64,000 nucleotides of DNA from Hsuehochloa calcarea (taxonomy: Eukaryota > Streptophyta > Magnoliopsida > Poales > Poaceae): NCBI GenBank assembly GCA_036346395.1, contig CM070599.1:27767232-27831231 (forward strand). Reading direction: 5' to 3'. Below are positions 1 to 8,750 of the stretch, in pieces. A model generated the notes under the pieces. That model searched no databases, was not told where the DNA came from, and was given only the letters and a program-made list of their open reading frames with translations. How positions within the stretch are numbered: position 1 is the stretch's first letter; each line of letters begins with the position of its first letter. Position numbers and translations under genes: made by a program.

Positions 1-101
1 CTGTCTTCTGATGCCTACAACAGAACTACAATTTCAGAAGAGCTATCCATCAAAGTAGAAATCAGAATATTACTTTTTTTACACATCAGCAGAGTAGTTC
101 A
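1..101 (-). pseudogene. Partial second copy of a CslH intron-exon boundary
   Basis: This stretch matches 6684-6784 almost base for base (one visible change, AGCAG against ACCAG near the end). On the minus strand the longer copy shows an intron ending in TTGTAG followed by a cellulose synthase-like H exon that starts Ala-Ser-Glu-Asp. Only 14 exon bases are present here (14 to 1), the rest lying outside the window; bases 15-101 are intron. A Copia LTR begins directly at 102. It is either part of a tandem CslH copy or a local duplication made when the element block between the two copies formed. Confidence 0.7.
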
Positions 102-566
102 TGTTGGATTGATCTCGGCCAACTGCCGAGACCGAGTCTCACGGGGCTGTAAGCCCACGCGCCCTGATCGGGGGCGACCCCAACCTCTATTGGTTTCGGT
201 CCCGGCCACCTAGCGCTATACAAAAGAACGAACCCGGCAAAACCTACGGGCTATGAGCTCTAGGCTATCCAAGTTCAAACAAACCGATCTTGATTAGAGG
301 TGGACGAAGACCACCGGCCACGGATCTTTGCGTGACTTCGACTCCGCACTCAGCCGATCCAAGCCGATTACCGACGATCATCGAACCGGCCTACTACACA
401 TCACATCCTCACCTCTAAGGCCGCCATCATTTCTACATCGATCCCGACCGACGCTAAGATCTAATGGCATCTTCCTCTTGCACGCACTTTGATTCCGCAC
501 TAATGTTTTTAGTTAAGGTGTTCTTTATGAGTTAGGGTTCATTTTTGATTAGATCTAAACTTAACA
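102..566 (+). mobile_element. LTR of a decayed Copia element
   Basis: The block starts TGTTGG and ends AACA, the TG...CA form of an LTR. It is followed after one base by a primer-site remnant (568 on, TGGTATCA) that matches the initiator-Met tRNA type used by plant Copia elements. A matching downstream LTR was not found, so the element has lost its 3' part. Its left edge cuts the CslH intron copy at 101. Confidence 0.65.
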
Positions 567-3325
567 ATGGTATCAAACAACCCTAGTTCATCCTAGAACC
601 CGATTAAACCTCAAAATGTTTACCCGACTAGGTCCATTGACTGGCTTAGCACTTAGAAGGAGGATCACAATCCTCCAAAACCCTAAAGAAATCAAAAGCC
701 CACCCTCAAAAACTCGATCCGGGAGGGGTGGAATACTTACGTTTTTGTAGATCCGGGTCGCCGGCCTAGGGCCCGCCAGATTCCCTGGGGGGTCCGGCCG
801 AGCTACGGCGGGGGAGGGGCCCATCTTCGCGCCCGGCCGGGTTCCGATTCCCGCCCCCCAAGAGCTTTCCCACGCCAAGCGATTTTTGAGGGAACGAAAT
901 GGAATTAGGGTTAGGTTCGACGATTTTTGGTTTTATCGGCGGAACGCCCCCCGTCGACATCGCGGCCTACATCCGAGCGGATTTAAATATGATTTTTGGG
1001 GCTCGCGTCCGATCAACGACGGCCCTCCGTCGAACCGGGATTTACGCCGGCCCCCATTTTGATCGGACCCACCGCGCCAAACGTTTTTGCTTATGGGCCG
1101 GGCGGGTGAAACGCCGGCAGCCGAGCGGCAAACGCCGAGTGGGATGAACAAAGGCCTTATTTTTCTTTTTACAACATGATTTTCATTAAAGTTTTTGTTT
1201 ATTTAATCTAATGTTTATTTTCAACTATGTGATCGTAATAATGCTTTTTTTTGTAATATGGTTTTATGATTAATGATTTTTATTATTATTTTTTTCTGTT
1301 TAATTAATGATAATCCTCATTTTTGGATAAATTGGCTCGATTAAAATTGAACCAACGAGATATTTTAATTGGAGAATTTTATGATTTATTTTGGCATTAT
1401 GTATACAAGATTACATAATGACCAACGTTGTTTGTAGTCATGTGTACATTAAATGTTATAGTTCTTTTATTTCCAACTGACATAAACTAGAACGTAATTT
1501 TTGCATGTTATTAATCGACCAACGAGGGTTAATTGCATGCAATACTTTTATTCATTTCTAATTTTTCCCGATTTTAATGTTGAATGAATGTTTTAAATGT
1601 TCCGCACAATTGACAACATTGAAGTTTACGGGAGCAATTTCCCGCTTGGAAAGAAAGAATTTTTGTTCTTGGGTATTAGATCTTGATTATGCATTAAGAG
1701 TGCTGCCCCATTTCTCCCACCATTGGGAGGCGATTCGATGAGAAAAGAAATGTATGATAATAATTAAAATGGGAGCGGTCTAAGCCATCACTAATGATTA
1801 TGAAGACTTATCTCGTTGGAATCGGGGCAATCCCGTTCAAAATGCTAAAGATCCGCCGAGAGGAGAAATTCAAAGGCTCCACTAAGGTTTATGCCAAGAC
1901 ATTAATCCGAGGTTCATCCACTAAGTATGCGGGTCCGGATAAGAGAGCACATCATGATGATGACCGATATGGTGGAAAACTCAAGGGCATGGACATGGAA
2001 ATATCCATGGTTTCCTAGTTCACTTATAATGACTTTCTTCCTTCGAATACCCGCTTAAGATAAACTATAATACTAAAAGATAAATGGAGCATGGCGATCT
2101 TATCGCCATTGTGTCCGGAGGAAGAAAGGATAAGGGCCAAAAGAAAGATTTTGTGAATCAAGTTGGCGGTCCTAGCAAAAAGTTCTCGGGAGACTTCAAA
2201 TCCAAAAAAGGTACTCTCCTAATTCATAAATCGGGCCTAAGGTGCAAACTACCCCAAGCCTTTGCTTGCTAAAGCACCAAGGGAATGCATGTCACTTGCA
2301 AAGGGGAATTTCGAGTTGTGTTGGTTTTAAAGTGGCTTGCCAAGAAGGGTAATGATTCTATAACTTTTGTTGATGAAACCCTTTATACTAATTTTCCTTA
2401 AATCTTGGTGGATTGACTGTAACTGCTTACAACCTTTAAGGATTCCATCCGTGAGAACACTAAGAAAGGGAGCGTCTTAGAGTCCGGGATGGAAAAGAAG
2501 CGGAATCGTTGGTTCTGTTCCTTAGTCTTAGATAGGGCTTCACATCGCCTTAATAATGTAGTTTTGTTCCTTCCATTAGGAGGAATTTGATTTAATCTTT
2601 ATTGGCGATGATGGATTCAAATGTAATTTTGGTAACAATAAGTGTGTTATCACATTTAATTCAAATAATGTTGGTCTTGTTAGACAAGACAAGCTTTATA
2701 TCTTTCCTTAATGAATCACCGCTTTGAATGTGAGTGATACTATCGAAAAAGTATTGAGATTCTTCGGGCTGCGTTAGGCCACATTTGGGGAGAATGGGCG
2801 CTCATTAAGGAAGAGATTCTCCAACCATTAGATTTCCCACTGACAACGATTGATTGCATTAAAGGAAAATACGAAAGAAAATAAAGAAGGAGCAACTGAC
2901 CGGACTATTAGAGTTAATTCATCGATATTTGTGGTCCTTTTCCCGTGACATCGGGATGGTTTTGATTCTTTCATTACATTCAGATGATTTCTCCCGTTAT
3001 GGTTATATTTTTCCCATTAAGGACCGATCCAATCACTTGATAAATTTAAGATATTTAAGGGGTTGAAAATCAGACAACCTAAGAATCAAAGTGGTAAGAT
3101 CGACCGGGGGAGAAATTATGGGAGACATGCCCTTATGGCCAAATTCCGCCCTTTCGCTAAGTTCCTTAGAAAATGGCATTGTTGCCCAATATTCTACACG
3201 TGAACTCGAAATGGGGTAGGAGACGCAACTAATTATGGATATGGAGAGCATGCTTAGCTACTCTATTTACCTTTTGGATGGAGGATAAAACAAAACATAT
3301 TCTTAATAGGGTTCCCAAAGAATAC
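567..3325 (+). pseudogene. Decayed Copia gag-protease-integrase region
   Basis: No long reading frame survives, but short stretches in shifting frames follow Copia polyprotein order. A GC-rich leader (about 570-1150) and AT-rich sequence come first. Gag remnants run from about 1610 to 2270 and include KFKGSTKVYAKTLI (1867 on), KLKGMDMEIS and KKDFVNQVGGPSKKFSGDFK. A damaged zinc knuckle followed by WLAKKG lies near 2290-2350, and a protease remnant starting DSITFVDE near 2354. Integrase pieces run from about 2890 to 3325: LLELIH, DDFSRYGYIFPIKD, the TDNG-like SDRGG, then ILNRVP. Reverse transcriptase and RNase H are missing; the frame breaks off near 3325 where a gypsy fragment begins. Confidence 0.75.
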
Positions 3326-3802
3326 CGTGACTTTCGGTAAAACCACCTCTTCCTCCATCCCGCCACGAAGACCGGGTAAAACTCTGAATATACTCCTTCG
3401 ACTTGAGTCGTGGAGCTTGGACCTGACTTTCGGCGATTCGGTTTGTCGAGCCATTCCATAATAATATTGGAACAGCTCGAGATCCATGGAATCCCAGTAC
3501 GCCGCATACAGTACGAAGACACTCAACATGGTAATGGAATTAGGACCTAAGTTCACTAATTCCACCCCAAAGTGCTCGAAATCGATTGTAAGAAAAGGGT
3601 GAGTGACAATCGGAGGCCGCACTCTGTCGCTTGGAAGGCGGGATTTGCCCATTTTCCCAGACGGCGATCTTTGCTTAATAGCGGAATCCATTTGTGAGCC
3701 TTCTCTGGAATCTTCGGCGTCGACCAAGATTTTGATCTTGGTCGCATCCATCTCCGATTCCTCCCATTCAGAAACTCTCTTGGCCATTTCGCTCAGAAAC
3801 AA
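3326..3802 (-). pseudogene. Minus-strand extra ORF of a Ty3/gypsy element (PF04195-like)
   Basis: The open frame reads minus strand from Met codons at 3802 and 3787. The second is the likelier start because it follows a TATA box at 3929-3938 and about 140 bases of leader. Residues including FLTIDFEHFGVELVNLGPNS and ELFQYYYGMARQ resemble the plant 'putative gypsy type transposon' domain (PF04195). Past about 3325 the frame runs into antisense Copia sequence, so the natural C-terminus is lost. The repeats, polypurine tract and LTR that follow at 3950-5570 are in plus orientation, so this ORF is antisense to its own element. Tat-lineage Ty3/gypsy elements are known to carry such extra antisense ORFs between pol and the 3' LTR; assignment to that lineage is inferred. 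Confidence 0.6.
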
Positions 3803-3928
3803 GAAGTTTTTTGATTTGGTTGGCGGCGGAGAAGATGAAACCTAGTCGAGGACGGAGAAAGCAAGAGCTCGAAGAACAGCGGAGCGATTTGAGGAAAAGG
3901 TAAAAATCCAAGTCTAACTCCTGGTGAG

Positions 3929-3938
3929 TTTTTATAAC
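3929..3938 (-). promoter_or_regulatory. TATA box for the minus-strand ORF
   Basis: The minus strand reads GGTTATAAAAACTCACC here, about 140 bases before the ATG at 3787, with a pyrimidine-rich leader between. Spacing and context fit a plant core promoter, but no transcription start can be shown from sequence alone. Confidence 0.4.
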
Positions 3939-3949
3939 CGCACGATTGC

Positions 3950-4500
3950 CACCGCTTCGGAAACCGTCTCGTCTATAGGTCTATGGGAGTTGGTTGCACC
4001 GCTTCGGGAACCGCCTCATCGGACAGGTCTGTGAGAGTCGTTTGCAATTCCCCAGATGGTCCGTTCGAGAAAATTAGGTGCGTATTGTCACCCCCAAGCG
4101 AAATTACTTTCTTGACCAAGTCTTTCTGGTCGAAGGAAGTATCAATCGGAAGGGTATTTTCTCCGATCCCCCTACTACGACTACTTCACGGTCGTAGGAG
4201 TTTTTACGACCACTTCACGGTCGTAGGGGTTTTTACGACTTTTTGATAGTCGTAAGCAATCTTCACGATTGCAACCGCTTCGGGAACCGTCTCATCAACA
4301 GATCTGGGGAAATCGTTTGCAATTCCCCAGACGGTCTGTTCGAAAAAATTAAATTCGTTTTGTCACCTCCAAGCGAAACCACTTTCTTGACCAAGTCTTT
4401 CTGGTCGAAGGAAGTATCAATCGGAAGGGTTTTCTTTCTCCGATCATCCTACTACGACCACTTCACAGTCGTAGGGGTTTTTACACCTTTTTTATAGTTA
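3950..4500 (+). repeat. Two and a bit tandem copies of a 271-bp unit
   Basis: The segment starting ACCGCTTCGGGAACCG at 4005 recurs at 4276 with about 85 percent identity by eye through the shared GACCAAGTCTTTCTGGTCG and the GGTCGTAGG motifs. A truncated earlier copy starts at about 3952. Each unit ends in short alternations of TACGACC and GGTCGTA, which are small inverted repeats. They lie directly upstream of the polypurine tract at about 4645. Confidence 0.8.
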
Positions 4501-4639
4501 TAAACAACCTTCTTGACCAAGCAAATTCCTGGTCAAAGTAGCACTAAAATGTCGAAGAGTTTTTCCTTCGACCATTATTCTACGACATTTTCATAGTCGT
4601 AAGTCCATTTGCAAATCCTTCACCAAGTAAGTTACTTTC

Positions 4640-5570
4640 ATTTGAAGCTGGGGGGCTAGATGACGAGGATCTAATAATCCTCATTTTATCTTTTATCTAT
4701 AATTCTTATTATGGGTAAATATGATGTCACATAGTCCCCAGAAGTACCCCCTATATTTATAAAGGGGAGACCTACCAAGTGATTGTAAGATCTACTACAA
4801 TCACCCCTATAGTCGTAAGTCTTACTACGACTATATCATGGTCGTAAGTTCTTCTCGACCACACCGGTCGTAAGTCTTTCTCGACCACTACCTAGTCGTA
4901 AGTCCTTCTACGACTATTTGCGATCGTAAGCTCTACTACGACTTATATCCGATCGTAAGTAATACTACGACCAAGTAAACCACTACCTAGTCGTAAGTCC
5001 TTCTACGACTATTGCACAGTCGTAAGCTCTACTACGACTTATATCCAGTCGTAAGTAATACTACGACCAAGTAAACCACGACCACCTTATAATCAAACCT
5101 ACAAGCGAGTGGGTCCAATTGATTAAGGAATCGAGCGGTCTATCGCATTACTATTACGTAGTAATAGTGCTTAAATACCCCATTACCTCGAATGATAAGC
5201 GCGGACGGCGTGAAGAAGCCAATGCGCGGTAATTCGCCATCATCGCCCATTACTGGCTTAATTAAGGCGCTTCTTCCGCAGGACAAAACGGCTACTTCTT
5301 CACGACTATATAAAGACATCAATCAAAGGGTGAAAGGAAGGCAAAAACAGAGGAAGTCAAGGAGAAACACAAGTACTGTTATCTGTAATAGTCTTAGTTT
5401 CTTGCTTGATCATCCAGAATACAGTCAATTCCATACACACACAGGAGTAGGGTTGTTATTCTCTCCGGAGAAGGCCTGAACCTGTCTAAACATCCCGTGT
5501 CAATCCACTCTGCGTGATCTCATCTCTAGGAGACCCTCCGAATCAAACAATCTTTACGTAAGATCGGTTC
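4640..5570 (+). mobile_element. Polypurine tract and 3' LTR of a Ty3/gypsy element
   Basis: A purine-rich GAAGCTGGGGGGCTAG at 4645-4660 looks like a polypurine tract. The LTR that follows has an AT-rich start, TACGAC/GTCGTA repeats at about 4800-5080, a TATA box (5307-5315) and a U5-like end where 'ggcctgaacctgtctaaacat' resembles gypsy LTR tails (5473 on). The exact 3' edge, near 5570, is uncertain. The repeat arrays shared with 3950-4500 tie the LTR to the upstream minus-strand ORF as one element fragment. Confidence 0.6.
4885..5075 (+). repeat. 95-bp tandem duplication of TACGAC/GTCGTA repeats
   Basis: Bases 4885-4979 and 4980-5075 are nearly identical, differing mainly by CGATCG against CAGTCG at three places. 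Each copy contains four alternating ACGAC and GTCGT blocks, so single strands could fold into serial small hairpins. Confidence 0.85.
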
Positions 5571-6604
5571 TAATACACCGATAAATCTCTTTGCATGTTC
5601 TCACCTTCAATGCACCTTCATTAAACATCATGCATGCTTCCACCTCCAACGATCAAGATCCAGATCCAACGGTCAAGATTGATATTAGCACCTTAGCACT
5701 GAATTACCTATTAACACTAAATATATTTTCATATATATATATATACACACACACGCTGGTGGCGGCTAAAACAGGTGGCGGTGTGCTAGGGTTTTTTAGT
5801 CTGGAAAATATAATTGCGTTGCGGCGGCGGCGCGTTTCGCTGAACTTTGCTTTGGGTTCGACAGCTGCTTCTTCTTTGATCGACGTGCATCGTCCCTTGC
5901 GCCGAATCTGATTTGTGCGTTAGTCATTGCACGGAGGTTTTTCAATTCCCTTTTCGCGTGCAAGAGCCTCCCTCGGCGAGAGTTTCTTCGGCTCTCGTAT
6001 TCTACCTTTCTCGGTCGGCGTGAAACAAAAAATCAGAGCAGAGCCAGCATGCAGGTTCTACCGGTGAAAGCAACAGGTTAAAATTTTCGAATCTGCTACA
6101 TACAGTGTATCACTACAGTAACACTTACAGTATATCTGCTCGGGACAATTTGCCACAGTAAAAAAATTATATATATATATTTCTTCTTTTTGCTGTTTTT
6201 AGTTTTTTATGTTCTTACTGTTTTAACAGGTTAGAAAATTAAAAGATAGTCGATTTAAAGAAAAACCTTCCACTGCATATTACAATCATTCACTCCCTTT
6301 GATTTTCATTAACGATCCTATAATGTTCGAAAAAATTGGTGTCCGAAGGTAATTGGAAAAGTAGATGATTTTTATCTGGCTGGGCAAATATGAGGATATG
6401 ATGTTTGATTGGAGACCTAAGTTTGAAGAAGTCAAACCATGTGCTAAAGAGGTCAAACCATGTGCCAAGGGTCACTAGCAAGCTGTCATGCTAGGTCTGG
6501 AGCTCAGTCGTTTGAATTTGAATTCGGCAATCAAACGAGCCACCGGCAGAATCGTGGCAGCCTCCCGGCGAGGCACATCAGCACCAGGATGCAATCCAAA
6601 CAGG
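5571..6604. other. Decayed sequence without a recognisable gene
   Basis: It contains (TA)n/(AC)n microsatellites at about 5735-5755, an (AT)n run near 6168 and no reading frame I recognise. On the minus strand a sequence starting GGGCCTGTTTGG at about 6607 resembles the end of a small DNA transposon and interrupts the CslH exon; its other terminus was not found. Confidence 0.5.
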
Positions 6605-7600
6605 CCCTGACAGCCCGCAATCCATGTACTCCATCAAGTGGTATATGTTGTAGGTCCAGAATAGGGCTAGTGGGATGCTAAAACTGTCTTCTGATGCCTA
6701 CAACAGAACTACAATTTCAGAAGAGCTATCCATCAAAGTAGAAATCAGAATATTACTTTTTTTACACATCACCAGAGTAGTTCATACCCCATTCTCTAAC
6801 AAATTAAACAATCTTTTCGATTAGTTGGTGAGTGCATAAAAAGTTAAGAACTAAGTTGGTAGAATGTGATTTCTGTTTTTAAAAAATACTGAAAGTTTCA
6901 GCTATGAGAAATGGACTGATGAGTGAATGACAAAAGTTTACCTTTGGCAAGGACTGGTTTGTGAGGAGGCAGTAAGGTCCCAACAGTGCATAGCTGAAAC
7001 TCGAAAGGTGCCCTCACAGGCCACACATCAAGGATCAGGTATGAAAGGCATTGCCGGAATTGGAGGCGCTTGAAGATGGTGGTGAAGATGGTGCTATTCC
7101 GGCTGATAAGTATCCCCTATTGGCCTGTTGCCATCTCTTGAATTGGGTCAAGCTGGCTGGTCCACCAGTCGGAGCGCAGCCCAAGAATGATGGTGGGTTG
7201 GTGCTCATAAGTGTGGATTTATGTAACAGTCCGTTTTGGATTTTAAATAGTATTTTACTTTTGTCAGTTGGTTTTAAGAATTTATTTCAACCTAAATTGT
7301 ATTTTCAAAAATCTATAGTTTCTACCTCCAATTCAAAACCTCTCTCTTCGGGTCTAGTCCATTTTCTCTCCCTCTTGGACCGACCGACCACCTCATCTCC
7401 TTTCTCCCCGGCCCATCCCCATTTTTTCCCCATCCAGCCCAGCCAGGCCAGTGCTCCTCCCCTGGTCGTCTGCTGCCCCGTCCCATCGACCAGCCCCTAC
7501 GGCTCCGTCCCCTTTGTCACCTACTCGTGGACTCCGACATCCCCTCCTCATCTCCCGACGTCTGCAATGCTCACCTACTCCCGTCGCCTCTGCCACCAGC

Positions 7601-7607
7601 TATAAAA
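7601..7607 (+). promoter_or_regulatory. TATA box of LTR family A
   Basis: TATAAAA lies within CAGCTATAAAAGGAGC, between GC-rich upstream sequence and a pyrimidine-rich leader, as expected for an LTR promoter. A donor-like GGTAAGT follows at about 7653. Confidence 0.5.
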
Positions 7608-8082
7608 GGAGCTCCTAGCCATCCCTTGCCTCCCCTCGTCTCCCCTTCGCTTCTGGTAAGTGCCACCCGAGGAGCCCAAGCAGTCCCTTTCTTCGCCGAG
7701 CTCCCCCACTCTCGCTCGTATTGCTGAGGTTGCCCGAAGTCCGACCTCTGAGTTCGAGCCGCCACACACCTCCTTTTGGTTTTCGCCGCACCAGTGCAGC
7801 CCCTCTTCTACCCGTGTCAATTCGTGCACCAGAGCTCCTTGGAGTGATCCTCTCACTCGATTTTAGCTTTGTATCGCAGGAAACATCATCTTTCCTCTTC
7901 TTCTTCAGTCCCGGCCAACTCCTTCACCGATGTCTTCCTTCGTCGCCGACCGCAAGCTCCCCCATCGCCATTCGACCTCCTCTGACCTCCTTCTCGGTCT
8001 TGGTAAACCCCCTATTTTCATGCCCGGTTCTCCCTCTTGTCTTTCCAGCCACACCGAGCGGTCAAAACTCCTTTTCGACAGT

Positions 8083-8154
8083 GTCTACGACTACGTCTGC
8101 GGCTATGTCTACAACTACGTCTACGACCATGTCTATGAATACATCCACGACCAG
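8083..8154 (+). repeat. 12-bp tandem repeat, six units
   Basis: Units read GTCTACGACTAC, GTCTGCGGCTAT, GTCTACAACTAC, GTCTACGACCAT, GTCTATGAATAC and ATCCACGACCAG. The 12-base period keeps reading frame. Confidence 0.9.
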
Positions 8155-8175
8155 GTAGTTGCGTTGCTGAGCCTT

Positions 8176-8455
8176 CGTCAGACCACACTGTGTTGTCGAA
8201 CTCACTCTGACCACGCTGCGTTGTCGAACCCCTTCCGACCACGCCGCGTTGTCGAACCTCCTTCAGACCACACTGCATTGTCGAACTCCCTCCGACCACA
8301 CCGCGTTGTCAAACCTCCTTCAGACCACATTGCATTGTTGTACTCCTTCCGACCACGCCGCGTTGTCGAAACTGCTTCAGATCACACTGCGTTTCGACTT
8401 CTGATCACGCAGTGTTGTTGAACGTCCTTCAGACCACGCCGCGTTGTCGAACTCC
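8176..8455 (+). repeat. 28-29-bp tandem repeat, about nine units
   Basis: The core CTTCAGACCACGCCGCGTTG followed by TCGAAC recurs with small changes every 28 or 29 bases from 8176 to about 8455. Confidence 0.85.
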
Positions 8456-8459
8456 ATAT

Positions 8460-8620
8460 GACCGTGCTATGTAGATTATACCCTTTACGACCACATGTAG
8501 TCAATACCCTTTTCTACCACCTGTAGTCGATACCATTTACGACAACATGTAGTCGATACCCTTTTTGATCACCTGTAGTCGAAACTCCTCCCGACTACGT
8601 CTTGTATTCGAACCTCCCTT
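8460..8620 (+). repeat. About 35-bp tandem repeat, four units
   Basis: The core TACGACCACATGTAGTCGAT and following ACCCTTT recurs four times with point changes. It is adjacent to the 28-bp array but has a different period. Confidence 0.75.
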
Positions 8621-8638
8621 CGACCACGTCAACTCAAA

Positions 8639-8750
8639 GTGAGCAGTACTCGAAGTGAACAGTACTTGAAGCCAACGATACTCGGAACGAACAATACTCG
8701 AAGTCCACAGTACTCAAAACGATCAGCACTCGGAACCAGTAATACTCGAA
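8639..8750 (+). repeat. 16-bp tandem repeat, seven units
   Basis: Units of the form GTGAACAGTACTCGAA are placed end to end: 8639, 8655, 8671, 8687, 8703, 8719 and 8735. Each ends in a variant of ACTCGAA. Confidence 0.88.

Noticed and set aside
7051..7605. 184-residue plus-strand frame
   Set aside because: Its first part is antisense to a CslH exon and the rest lies in LTR leader sequence.
8083..8750. CRISPR-like array
   Set aside because: Units are contiguous tandem repeats without unique spacers, and the DNA is plant nuclear.
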